DNA from: JBJMLO01 sp045805265
Lineage (GTDB): Bacteria > Actinomycetota > UBA4738 > JACQTL01
Reading direction: 5' to 3'
DNA length: 64,000 bases
NCBI GenBank assembly: GCA_045805265.1
Contig: JBJMLO010000013.1
Coordinates: 310,001-374,000, forward strand
Under the pieces are notes generated by a model. The model did not search any database. It was given only the letters and a program-made list of their open reading frames with translations, and was not told the origin of the DNA. A program made the translations under genes and the position numbers. Each line of letters begins with the position of its first letter. The first letter of the stretch is position 1. Shown in pieces: positions 24,314-31,987 of this stretch.

Positions 24314-25506
24314 CGGCGGACCTCGGCGATCGCCCGGCGCAGCGCGTCGGCGACCCGGGCCACGTGCTCCTCGGTCATCGCAGCCCAGAAGGGGACGACG
24401 AGGGTCCGGGCCGAGGCCTCCTCGGTCTCCGGCAACGGCGTGCCGAGCAGCGAGTCGTCGCCCGCGTAGGGGGGCTGCCGGTGGATCGGCGGCTCGAAGT
24501 AGGCCTTCGCCTCGATGCCGTTTCGTTCCAGGACCTCGACGAGGCGGTCGCGGTCGACGTCACCGGCCACCCGCAGGGCCTGGACGAACCAGGCGGGGCG
24601 GGCCCACGGCGCGGCCCTGGGCAGCTCGATGCCGTCGACGCCGGCGAGCGCCTCCGCGTACCACCCGGCCACGGCGGCTCGCCGGGCCAGGATGTCGTCG
24701 ACCCTACGCATCTGGGCCACGCCGAGCGCGGCCGACAGCTCGTCGAGCCGGTAGTTGAACCCCAGCCGGGAGTGGTACAGCCAGGAGTCGCCCGGCCGCC
24801 GTCCCTGGTTCCGGAGGCTTCCGATGCGTTCCTCGAGGTCTGGGTCGGCGGCCAGGACCATGCCGCCCTCGCCGGTGGTGACCTGCTTGTTCGGATAGAA
24901 CGCCAGCGTGGCCACGTCGGCGCCGGCGCCGGCGTGGACCCAGGCGCCGTCCGCCCGCCGGTAGCGGGAGCCGAGCGCCTCGCAGGAGTCGGCGATCACC
25001 GGGAGGCGCCACGCCCGGGCGACGTCGAGGATGGCCGGGAGGTCCGCCGGGTGGCCGAACACGTCGACGGGGAGCACGCCGGCCACCCGCCGTCCGGAAC
25101 GGGGGTCCCGGAGGTGCTCGCCGTCGTCCTTGCACGAGTCGAGGTACCGGCGCAGCAGCTCCGGTGACAGACACAGCGTGTCGCGGTCGATGTCCACGAA
25201 GACGGGTTCCGCCCCCTCGTACCGCAGGCAGTTCGAGGAGGCGATGAACGAGAACGGGGTCGTGACCACGCAGTCGTCGGGGCCGATACCCAGCGCGTGC
25301 ACGGCCAGGTGCAGGGCCGCGGCCCCGCTCGACACCGCGACGGCCGCCGGGAACCCGGTGAAGGCGGCGACCTGCCGCTCGAGCTCGAGGGCGCGGGGGC
25401 CGAGGGCCAGCCGGCCGCTGCGCAGGACCGCGAGGACCTCCTCCTCCTCGTCCACACCGATGTCCGGTCGGGCGAGCGGGATCCTCGATGGGTCGGAATT
25501 CGTCAA
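24310..25506 (-). CDS. DegT/DnrJ/EryC1-family sugar aminotransferase (PglE-like)
   Basis: A 398-residue PLP enzyme that transfers an amino group to a keto-sugar nucleotide. The N-terminal IPLARPDIG, the SSGAAALHLA cofactor loop, the DSCEALG aspartate and the Schiff-base Lys207 in FYPNKQVTTGEGG are all readable. TTG 25506 is preferred as start since GGGGAG lies four nt upstream and the family N-terminus begins ten residues later; ATG 25575 is an in-frame alternative without a good ribosome site. Downstream GTGA coupling to a PglF-type dehydratase supports the 4-keto-6-deoxy UDP sugar as substrate and a bacillosamine-like amino sugar as product. Confidence 0.92.
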   Translation of the reverse strand: MTNSDPSRIPLARPDIGVDEEEEVLAVLRSGRLALGPRALELERQVAAFTGFPAAVAVSSGAAALHLAVHALGIGPDDCVVTTPFSFIASSNCLRYEGAEPVFVDIDRDTLCLSPELLRRYLDSCKDDGEHLRDPRSGRRVAGVLPVDVFGHPADLPAILDVARAWRLPVIADSCEALGSRYRRADGAWVHAGAGADVATLAFYPNKQVTTGEGGMVLAADPDLEERIGSLRNQGRRPGDSWLYHSRLGFNYRLDELSAALGVAQMRRVDDILARRAAVAGWYAEALAGVDGIELPRAAPWARPAWFVQALRVAGDVDRDRLVEVLERNGIEAKAYFEPPIHRQPPYAGDDSLLGTPLPETEEASARTLVVPFWAAMTEEHVARVADALRRAIAEVRR

Positions 25507-25605
25507 CGATCTCCCCGGTGCGGTCGAGGGCCGGCCAATGATAGCCCCGGCCGTCCCGGGTTCCCGGCAAGGCATCGTCCTGTGAGCGAGGGCCCGAGCG
25601 CTCCG

Positions 25606-27081
25606 TCACAGGTAGCCGAGCTCGTGGAGGCGAGCCTCGATCTCGGCCTCCTCCTGGGGCGTGGCGCCGGGAGAGGCACCGGGCGGGGGTCCGGGGCCGG
25701 GCTCGGTCGCGGCGCGATCGAGGGCCGCGCGGAGCCGGGCGGGCAGCTGGAGCACGGCACCAGCATCGCCCTCGTCGTCGCCGCCGTCCGGGCGCGGCGC
25801 GCCGAGGTCCGAGACCCAGGCGCGCTCCCGCTCCCCCTTGCGAAGCAGCCATGCTCGCCCGTCGGTCGCGAGCGTCGCGGGCGTCCGCAGCTCGGCGGCC
25901 TGTGGCTCGGTCAGGGGGTATCGGCGGGCCACCTCGGCCGCCCGCCGGAGGTGGTGCCACGCCGACTCGTACTGGGCCACCGCCACCTCGCGGTCCCCGC
26001 GGTCGTAGGGGTGGTCCGCGACGCCGGCCGCCGTCGCCGCAGCGGGCGCCAGGTCGGCGAGCGAAGTCACCGGCGAATCGAGCACCGGCGCGCCGGGGCC
26101 GGCGACCGCGAGCGGCACGCGGACCAGGCGCTCGTCCAGGGCCGCGACGTGCCCCAGGCGATGGTCCTCGCCGAGGTTCTCCCCGTGGTCGGAGGTGACG
26201 ACCACGAGCGTCCGGTCGAGGTGCGACTCGAGCGCGGCCAGGGCGTCGCCGAGAAACCGGTCCGCATACTCCACCTCGGCCGCGTACAGGGCGCGGAGCA
26301 GGCCGAGGTCGCGCTCGGGCACCTCGCCCCCCGCCCCCACGTTGTAGGCCGCCACGAACGCGTCGCCCAGGTACCGGTGGTTCACCGCGGGCCCCCGGAG
26401 CCGGTCGCGGCCGGTGAGGTGGCCGAACCCCGGCGGCGGCAGGTACGGCGCGTGGGCCTCCATGACGTTCACGAAGCAGAACCACGGCCGGTCGCCTGGG
26501 TGCGCGGCCAGGGCGCGGATTGGACCGAGGGCCTCGCGGGCGCCGAAGTCGCGGCCCCTCCGCGCGTCGCGGGCGTAGCGCACGGCGCGCTTGGCCCGGC
26601 GGCGGACCGGCTCGGGGGCGAGCTCCCGGAGGCGCCAGTGGTGGTCCTCGACGCCCCGGGGGGTCACCCGGGCCATGCCGACGGGATGGAACTCGTCGAA
26701 TCCCGCGTCGAACCCCATCTCCGGCGTGATCCACACGTTCGCCGAGATCGCGAGGGTGCGGTAGCCGCTGCGGCGAAGGAGCTCGGGGAGCCACCGATCC
26801 AGGTGGCGCTCGATGGCCGGACGGAGCGAGGCGAGCCTGCGGTCCGGGGTGATCGCCGCGGCGCCGGTGATCCCGTGGTCGAACGGGAGCAACCCGGTGA
26901 ACATCGACGCGTGGGACGGGACGGTCCACGGGGAGGCGCTGACCGCGACCGTGGCCCGGCCCCGCCCGGCGAGCGCGTCGAAGGCGGGCGTGGACGCCAG
27001 GCCGCCGAACGGGCCCAGGTGGTCGGCCCGGGCGGTGTCCACCACGACGAGCAGGACGTTGGGCCGGTCGCCTTCCCCCAC
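25606..27081 (-). CDS. Sulfatase-like alkaline-phosphatase-superfamily hydrolase
   Basis: A 491-residue enzyme of the sulfatase/phosphoglycerol-transferase fold. Metal motifs are VVVDTARADHLG and SDHGENLGE. The nucleophile position in SPWTVPSHAS is Thr where true sulfatases carry Cys or Ser (C/S-x-P-x-R), so a phosphodiesterase or transferase role like that of LtaS-type enzymes is possible. There is no signal peptide or membrane helix. The C-terminus ends in EIEARLHELGYL, matching the tail of the phosphodiesterase-like protein at 35,585-37,204. GTG 27081 lies eight nt after a TAGATT -10 box, so the mRNA is probably leaderless. First gene of a polysaccharide-modification operon. Confidence 0.87.
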   Translation of the reverse strand: MGEGDRPNVLLVVVDTARADHLGPFGGLASTPAFDALAGRGRATVAVSASPWTVPSHASMFTGLLPFDHGITGAAAITPDRRLASLRPAIERHLDRWLPELLRRSGYRTLAISANVWITPEMGFDAGFDEFHPVGMARVTPRGVEDHHWRLRELAPEPVRRRAKRAVRYARDARRGRDFGAREALGPIRALAAHPGDRPWFCFVNVMEAHAPYLPPPGFGHLTGRDRLRGPAVNHRYLGDAFVAAYNVGAGGEVPERDLGLLRALYAAEVEYADRFLGDALAALESHLDRTLVVVTSDHGENLGEDHRLGHVAALDERLVRVPLAVAGPGAPVLDSPVTSLADLAPAAATAAGVADHPYDRGDREVAVAQYESAWHHLRRAAEVARRYPLTEPQAAELRTPATLATDGRAWLLRKGERERAWVSDLGAPRPDGGDDEGDAGAVLQLPARLRAALDRAATEPGPGPPPGASPGATPQEEAEIEARLHELGYL

Positions 27082-27089
27082 GGCGGCCG

Positions 27090-27095
27090 AATCTA
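27090..27095 (-). promoter_or_regulatory. -10 box (TAGATT) of the sulfatase-like operon
   Basis: TAGATT on the minus strand ends eight nt before GTG 27081, placing the transcription start at or next to the start codon. No ribosome site is present. Confidence 0.6.
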
Positions 27096-27133
27096 GCAGG
27101 GCCGCCCGTGCCGGTTCACCACCCGCCGCGCGA

Positions 27134-27139
27134 TACGGT
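27134..27139 (+). promoter_or_regulatory. -10 box (TACGGT) of the sulfotransferase gene
   Basis: TACGGT ends seven nt before GTG 27147 and lies back to back with the sulfatase promoter in a 65-nt divergent gap. It supports GTG 27147 over GTG 27138, which overlaps the box. Confidence 0.55.
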
Positions 27140-27146
27140 GGCGGCC

Positions 27147-28094
27147 GTGAGCAATCGGCCTCCCTTCCCGTTCATCGTCGCCTGCGGCCGGTCCGGGACC
27201 ACGATGCTGCGGGTGATGTTCGAGCAGCACCCGGACATGGCGATCCCGCCCGAGTCCTACTTTCCCGTCAGCTTCTGGCGGCGCCGCGAGCGGTACCGCG
27301 TCGGGGGCGGATTCGACCTCGGGGCGATGGCCGAGGATCTCGTACGGCACGATCGGTTCCTGGCGTGGCGGCTGGACCAGACGGTGGTCCGCGAGCGGCT
27401 GGCCGGGACCGCGCCGGACTTCGCCGAGGCCGTCCGGCGCGTGTACGCCCTGTACGCGGAGGCGCACGGGAAGACGCGGTACGGGGACAAGACGCCGCCG
27501 TTCCTCATGCACCTGCCGTTGCTGGCGCGGGAGTTCCCGGAGGCCCGGTTCGTCCACCTCGTCCGCGACGGGCGCGACGTCGTGCTGTCGCTGCGGGAGC
27601 AGCGTTTCGCGCCGTCCTCGTTCGCCGGCGCGGCGGAATACTGGGCAAGCCGCGTCCGGCGGGGCCGGGGGGCCGGGCAGCGCCTGGGGCCCGACCGGTA
27701 CCGGGAGGTCCGGTACGAGGATCTGGTGGCCGATCCCGAGCGAGAGCTCCGGCGCCTGTGCGAGTTCGTGGAACTCGACTTCCGTCCCGAGATGCTGGCC
27801 TACCGGCAGGAGGACCTGGCCCGCATCCCGCTCACCGAGCGGATGAAGGCCGGCGGGGCCGCCAGCGCGCCTGGCCCCAGCGGGCGCGACTGGCGGTCGC
27901 AGATGACGCCACGCCAGCTCGCGGTCGTCGAGGTCGTGGCCGGCGACGAGCTCGAGGCCCTCGGGTACGAGCGGGCCGCCTCCCCCACGCTCCCCGCCCG
28001 GGCCATCGCGTCCGTGGTCCGCGTCTGGCGCCGGACCGGGGGGAAGGCGGCGAGCCGTCTCGCGACTCGGCGGCGCGCGGCGTCCGCACGCTGA
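27147..28094 (+). CDS. PAPS-dependent sulfotransferase
   Basis: A 315-residue cytoplasmic sulfotransferase. The 5'-phosphosulfate-binding loop is CGRSGTTML at about residue 12, and the 3'-phosphate-binding element is RFVHLVRDGRDVVLSL near residue 135, followed by the usual basic stretch and YEDLVADPE. These match the Sulfotransfer_1/3 families, which move sulfate from PAPS to a hydroxyl or amino group of a sugar or other small acceptor. The gene is transcribed away from the sulfatase-like gene and towards the Wzt gene, inside the polysaccharide cluster, so sulfation of the exported glycan is the natural guess. No PAPS-synthesis genes are visible in the window. Confidence 0.88.
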   Translation: MSNRPPFPFIVACGRSGTTMLRVMFEQHPDMAIPPESYFPVSFWRRRERYRVGGGFDLGAMAEDLVRHDRFLAWRLDQTVVRERLAGTAPDFAEAVRRVYALYAEAHGKTRYGDKTPPFLMHLPLLAREFPEARFVHLVRDGRDVVLSLREQRFAPSSFAGAAEYWASRVRRGRGAGQRLGPDRYREVRYEDLVADPERELRRLCEFVELDFRPEMLAYRQEDLARIPLTERMKAGGAASAPGPSGRDWRSQMTPRQLAVVEVVAGDELEALGYERAASPTLPARAIASVVRVWRRTGGKAASRLATRRRAASAR

Positions 28095-28126
28095 AGACTG
28101 AATGCTCGACTGGGCCGAGGAACCCC

Positions 28127-28939
28127 TCAGGAACCGGCTGTCGCTGACGCCGCCTGGCGGGAGTTCACGTCCTCGAGGTACAGGTTCAGCACCTCGTCGG
28201 ACGGGCCGTCGGCCCGGACCATCGCCCGGTCGAGGTAGATCACCCGCGGGCACAGCCGCCGGACGTCGGCGAGGATGTGCGAGACGAACAGGAGCGTCTG
28301 CCCGTTGGTGCGGAGCTCGTCCATGCGCTGGAGGCAGCGGCGCTGGAACGACTCGTCGCCCACCGCCAGCACCTCGTCGACCAGCAGCACGTCGGGTTCC
28401 AGGTGGACCGCCACGCTGAAGCCGAGGCGGACCTCCATCCCGCTCGAGTACCGCTTGGTGGGGGTGTCGATGAACCGGCCCAGCTCCGCGAACTCGACGA
28501 TGTCGTCGAAGCGAGCGCGGATGTCGCGCCGGGTCAGCCCGAGGATCGAGCCGTACAGGAAGATGTTCTCCCGGCCGGTGAGCTCGGGATGGATGCCGGA
28601 CTTGATCTCGATCAGCGAGCCCACCCGCCCCCGGGTCCGAACGGTTCCCGACCAGGGCAGCGTGATCCGCGAGATCAGCTTCAGCGCGGTGGACTTCCCG
28701 CTGCCGTTCGGGCCGATGATCCCGACGGACTCGCCCTCGTGGATCTCGAACGTCGCGTCCGCCAGCGCCCACAGGTGCTTCATGGGCTCGGCCTTCTTGC
28801 GAAGCCCGGCGCGCTCGAGGGACAGCGAGAACTCCCCGGCCAGCGTGCGCCGCTTCACGTGCCCCTTCCGGCGGGCCCCCAGGCGGTACCGCTTCCACAC
28901 GTGGTCCAGGGAGACGACCGGCGTTCCGTTCGCGGCCAT
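28127..28939 (-). CDS. Polysaccharide exporter ATPase (Wzt/TagH type)
   Basis: A 270-residue ABC ATPase of the surface-polysaccharide exporter family. Walker A is GPNGSGKST, the signature is the short YSSGMEVRLGF typical of Wzt/KpsT/TagH, and Walker B is VLLVDEVLAVGD. It lacks the extra C-terminal carbohydrate-binding domain found in some Wzt proteins, so chain length control must be of the KpsT/TagH kind. ATG 28939 follows the permease stop by two nt, so both subunits are co-translated. It energises export of the lipid-linked or finished glycan made by the surrounding enzymes. Confidence 0.93.
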   Translation of the reverse strand: MAANGTPVVSLDHVWKRYRLGARRKGHVKRRTLAGEFSLSLERAGLRKKAEPMKHLWALADATFEIHEGESVGIIGPNGSGKSTALKLISRITLPWSGTVRTRGRVGSLIEIKSGIHPELTGRENIFLYGSILGLTRRDIRARFDDIVEFAELGRFIDTPTKRYSSGMEVRLGFSVAVHLEPDVLLVDEVLAVGDESFQRRCLQRMDELRTNGQTLLFVSHILADVRRLCPRVIYLDRAMVRADGPSDEVLNLYLEDVNSRQAASATAGS

Positions 28940-28941
28940 CG

Positions 28942-30099
28942 TCAGATCACGTCCGCCAGATAGCCGTCGCGGCGCTTGTACCACCAGTAGGCCAGGGCAA
29001 GCCCGGCCGAGCTGACGGCCGCGGCGACGCCGAGGGGCCCCCAGGCCGGCCACTCCCCCGCCGTCAGAGCGCGGCGGAACCCGTCGAGGATCGGCGCGAG
29101 CGGGTTCACGTACTGGTAGATCGACAGCAGGAGCGGATGCTCGCGGAACAGCGCGACCCGGCTGGTCAAGGTCTGCAGCGAGTACGCGATCGGCGACAGG
29201 AACAGCAGCGCCTGGAGCACGCTCGGCACGATGTACCGCACGTCCCGGAAGTACGCGACGGTCGCGGAGAAGAACAAGGCGAGCGCGAGCATCAGGACGA
29301 ACAGCACCGCGAGCAGCGGGAAGAGCGCGAGCCACTCCCACGTCGGGAAGTACCCGAACCCGAAGCTCATCAGGAACAGGATGAGCATCGAGATCAGGAA
29401 GTCCGCGGACGAGGAGAGGACCGCCGCGATCGGAAACACCTCGCGCGGGCAGTAGATCTTCCGCACGATGGGCGCGTTCGCGATGATCGAGTTGATCGAG
29501 TAGTTGGTCGCCGCCGAGAACAGCGACCACGGGACCAGCGCCGAGTACGAGAACAGCGCGTACGGCACACCGCCGGTCCCCTTCGAGAACTTGGCGAGGT
29601 GGCCGAACACGAAGCTGAACAGCACCATCGTGAGGAGCGGGTTCAGCACGGCCCAGAACACGCCGAGGATCGCCTGCTTGTAGCGGACCCGGAGGTCGCG
29701 CTCGACGAGTCCCAGCACCAGCTCGCGCGCACCCCACAGGTCGGCGAGGGCCCGCCCCATCCCGATCGGGTAGCGCTGCTTCGGCGGGGCGGCGGTGGCG
29801 AGGTCGTCGGTGGTCCGCGGCTCGACCCGGGGGATCACGCGGGGAACGCGCCGCTCCTCGAGCACGCCCTCCTCGAGATCCTCCGGCCCCGGCTCGCCCA
29901 CGAGCACGCCGTCGTGGGGGGCCGTCACCACCATGCGCGCTGCGCCTGCGCCCGCGCCGGAGTCGAGGTCGGGAGCGGCGTCGGGGGACGGATCGGTGCT
30001 CGGGCCGGAAGTCTCGTCGGAGGTCGAGCCGGTGCTCGCGTCGGCGACCGCGGCCGCTTCCGGTGGGCGCGCGGAAGCAGGCTGGTCCCTGGTCTCCAC
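28942..30099 (-). CDS. Polysaccharide exporter permease (Wzm/TagG type)
   Basis: A 385-residue ABC-2 type membrane protein. After about 100 residues of unconserved, Asp/Glu/Pro/Ala-rich cytoplasmic sequence come LVERDLRVRYKQAILGVFWAV, the hallmark of Wzm/TagG/KpsM permeases, and six membrane helices. The family normally begins shortly before that motif, so the long acidic extension is unusual. GTG 30099 is the best in-frame start but weakly supported; ATG 29935 (MVVTAPHDG) would remove about half of the extension. The Wzt ATPase gene follows after two nt. Its start region faces a glycosyltransferase gene across a 68-nt divergent gap. Confidence 0.9.
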   Translation of the reverse strand: METRDQPASARPPEAAAVADASTGSTSDETSGPSTDPSPDAAPDLDSGAGAGAARMVVTAPHDGVLVGEPGPEDLEEGVLEERRVPRVIPRVEPRTTDDLATAAPPKQRYPIGMGRALADLWGARELVLGLVERDLRVRYKQAILGVFWAVLNPLLTMVLFSFVFGHLAKFSKGTGGVPYALFSYSALVPWSLFSAATNYSINSIIANAPIVRKIYCPREVFPIAAVLSSSADFLISMLILFLMSFGFGYFPTWEWLALFPLLAVLFVLMLALALFFSATVAYFRDVRYIVPSVLQALLFLSPIAYSLQTLTSRVALFREHPLLLSIYQYVNPLAPILDGFRRALTAGEWPAWGPLGVAAAVSSAGLALAYWWYKRRDGYLADVI

Positions 30100-30155
30100 G
30101 TCGCCCGAGTGTACACGGGAGTCCTTCGCGCATCCGGAGCTCGCCGAGTGCCGGG

Positions 30156-30161
30156 TACGCT
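30156..30161 (+). promoter_or_regulatory. -10 box (TACGCT) of a GT2 gene
   Basis: TACGCT ends six nt before ATG 30168; there is no ribosome site, consistent with a leaderless message. Confidence 0.55.
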
Positions 30162-30167
30162 GCGCGA

Positions 30168-30983
30168 ATGCCACCGGAGCTCCGCGTCATCGCCGTGGTC
30201 CTGACCTATCGGCGCACCGAGCTCCTGCTGCGGAGCGTCCAGGCCGTGCTCGGGCAGAGCCGGCCGCCCGACGCCGTGCTCGTCGTCGACAACGACCGCA
30301 TGGCGAAGGACGCGCTGGACGGCGTCGCCCAGGGATCGGTGGAGGTCGTGGAGACCGGCCAGAACCTCGGGCCAGCCGGCGGCTACGAGTTCGGCTTCCG
30401 GGTCGCACTGGAGCGCGGCGCGACCAAGGTCTGGACCATCGACGACGACCTCGAACCCGACGCCGTATGCCTCGAGCGCCTGCTCGAGGCGTCCACGGGC
30501 GCCGACGTGCTGATTCCCCTCCAGCGCAAGCCGCACATCGTCCAGGGCCATCCCCCGTCGTGGAACGGGTCGCTGTTCGACGCGAGGGTCGTCGAGGCCG
30601 TCGGGCCGCCGCGCGGCGACCTGTTCTTCTGGGCCGAGGACACGGAGTTCTTCCAGCGCATCCGCCGGGCCGGCTTCCCCATCCGGGCGGTTCCCCAGGC
30701 CGCCGTGTTCCACGCCAACCCCGAGGACCGGGCCCGGGGATCGGCGCGGGACTGGCGGCTGTACTACGAGGTCCGCAACGGGCTGTACGTGCGGCTCGCC
30801 CTGCGTCCCCGCACCGCCAAGGGAACCTGGCGTGCCTGGCGCTCGGCCCTCGGCAAGCTCGGCGCCATCGTCCTGTTGGAGCCACACAAGCGCCGGTCGA
30901 TCGGCCTGTGGTGGCGCGGCTATCGCGACTACCGGCGCGGTCGCCTCGGAAAGGTCGTCGCGCCGGAGACCTGGCCGGGCTGA
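30168..30983 (+). CDS. Family 2 glycosyltransferase (GlfT/rhamnosyltransferase-like)
   Basis: A 271-residue GT-A fold transferase. The N-terminus IAVVLTYRRTELLLRSVQAVLGQ, the NLGPAGGYEFGF segment and the metal-binding WTIDDDLEPD are characteristic of the galactofuranosyl/rhamnosyl transferase branch of GT2. The acceptor motif FFWAEDTEFFQRIRRAG follows, with an invariant ED pair acting as general base. There are no membrane helices, so it adds a sugar to the lipid-linked glycan on the cytoplasmic face. The start is fixed by a TACGCT box six nt upstream. The donor sugar cannot be told from the sequence. Confidence 0.88.
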   Translation: MPPELRVIAVVLTYRRTELLLRSVQAVLGQSRPPDAVLVVDNDRMAKDALDGVAQGSVEVVETGQNLGPAGGYEFGFRVALERGATKVWTIDDDLEPDAVCLERLLEASTGADVLIPLQRKPHIVQGHPPSWNGSLFDARVVEAVGPPRGDLFFWAEDTEFFQRIRRAGFPIRAVPQAAVFHANPEDRARGSARDWRLYYEVRNGLYVRLALRPRTAKGTWRAWRSALGKLGAIVLLEPHKRRSIGLWWRGYRDYRRGRLGKVVAPETWPG

Positions 30984-31034
30984 CGGCTGGCCCATCGCTG
31001 CCCCGTCCCCGGGTCTGGGTAGCCGGGCCGCCCG

Positions 31035-31040
31035 TAGAAT
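31035..31040 (+). promoter_or_regulatory. -10 box (TAGAAT) of a sugar epimerase gene
   Basis: TAGAAT ends eight nt before ATG 31049, with no ribosome site; a clear leaderless arrangement. Confidence 0.65.
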
Positions 31041-31048
31041 CGCCGCCG

Positions 31049-31987
31049 ATGCGGGCGCTGGTCACGGGGGTCGCGGGCTTCGTGGGGTCTCGCCTCGCGT
31101 GGCAACTGCTCGAACAACGCCACGAGGTCCGGGGGGTCGACGCGCTGACGCCCTACTACGACCAGTCGGCGAAACGGGACAACCTCGCACCGCTGCTCCG
31201 GGACGCGAACTTCTCCTTCGACGAGGCCGACCTCCGGATGGCGCCCCTCGACGAACTGGTGGCAGTCGACGTCGTCTTCCACCTGGCGGCCCAGCCGGGG
31301 GTGCGCGCCTCGTGGGGAGACACGTTCGCCGACTACGTCGGGCACAACGTGCTGGCCACCCAGCGCCTCCTGGAGGCGTGCCGGACGACGGGGACGAGGG
31401 TCGTGCTGGCGTCGTCCTCGTCGGTGTACGGCGAGGCCGAGCGTCACCCGACCCCCGAGGACGTCGTCCCGCGCCCGGTCTCCCCCTACGGCGTGACCAA
31501 GCTCGCCGCCGAACAGCTCCTCACCGCATACACGGCGAACTTCGGCCTGTTCGGGGTCGCCCTGCGGTACTTCACCGTCTACGGCCCCGGGCAACGTCCC
31601 GACATGGCCTTCCACCGGTTCATCCGAGCCGCCCTCGCCGGCGAGACCATCGAGGTGTACGGCGACGGCGAGCAGACCCGGGACGTCACCTTCGTCGACG
31701 ACGCGGTCGCCGCGACGATCGCCGCGGCCTCCGTCGCCGACCCGTCCGATCCCATCAACGTGGGGGGCGGCTTGCAGGTCGCCCTGAACGAGGTGCTCGG
31801 GGCGATCGAGCGCCTGACAGGCCGGGACCTTCATATCGAGCGCCGGGAGGCGGCGCCGGGCGACGTCCGCCACACGTCGGCCGACCTGGGCCGGGCCCGC
31901 CGGCTGCTGGGCTACGCCCCGAGCGTGGACCTGGAGGAGGGCCTGCGCCGGGAGATCGCGTGGATGCGCGCCCGCCCGAGGACGTGA
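31049..31987 (+). CDS. NAD-dependent sugar epimerase (UDP-glucuronate 4-epimerase-like)
   Basis: A 312-residue extended SDR. The NAD motif is TGVAGFVGSRLA, the active-site region is ASSSSVYGEAE, and the catalytic Tyr/Lys are in SPYGVTK. The phrase ALTPYYDQSAKRDNL is a good match to UDP-glucuronate 4-epimerases, where a basic pocket reads the acidic sugar. RYFTVYGPGQRPDMA is also typical of that group. It may supply UDP-GalA or an equivalent uronic sugar. The last base triplet overlaps the next glycosyltransferase gene as GTGA, so both come from the same leaderless message. Confidence 0.87.
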   Translation: MRALVTGVAGFVGSRLAWQLLEQRHEVRGVDALTPYYDQSAKRDNLAPLLRDANFSFDEADLRMAPLDELVAVDVVFHLAAQPGVRASWGDTFADYVGHNVLATQRLLEACRTTGTRVVLASSSSVYGEAERHPTPEDVVPRPVSPYGVTKLAAEQLLTAYTANFGLFGVALRYFTVYGPGQRPDMAFHRFIRAALAGETIEVYGDGEQTRDVTFVDDAVAATIAAASVADPSDPINVGGGLQVALNEVLGAIERLTGRDLHIERREAAPGDVRHTSADLGRARRLLGYAPSVDLEEGLRREIAWMRARPRT

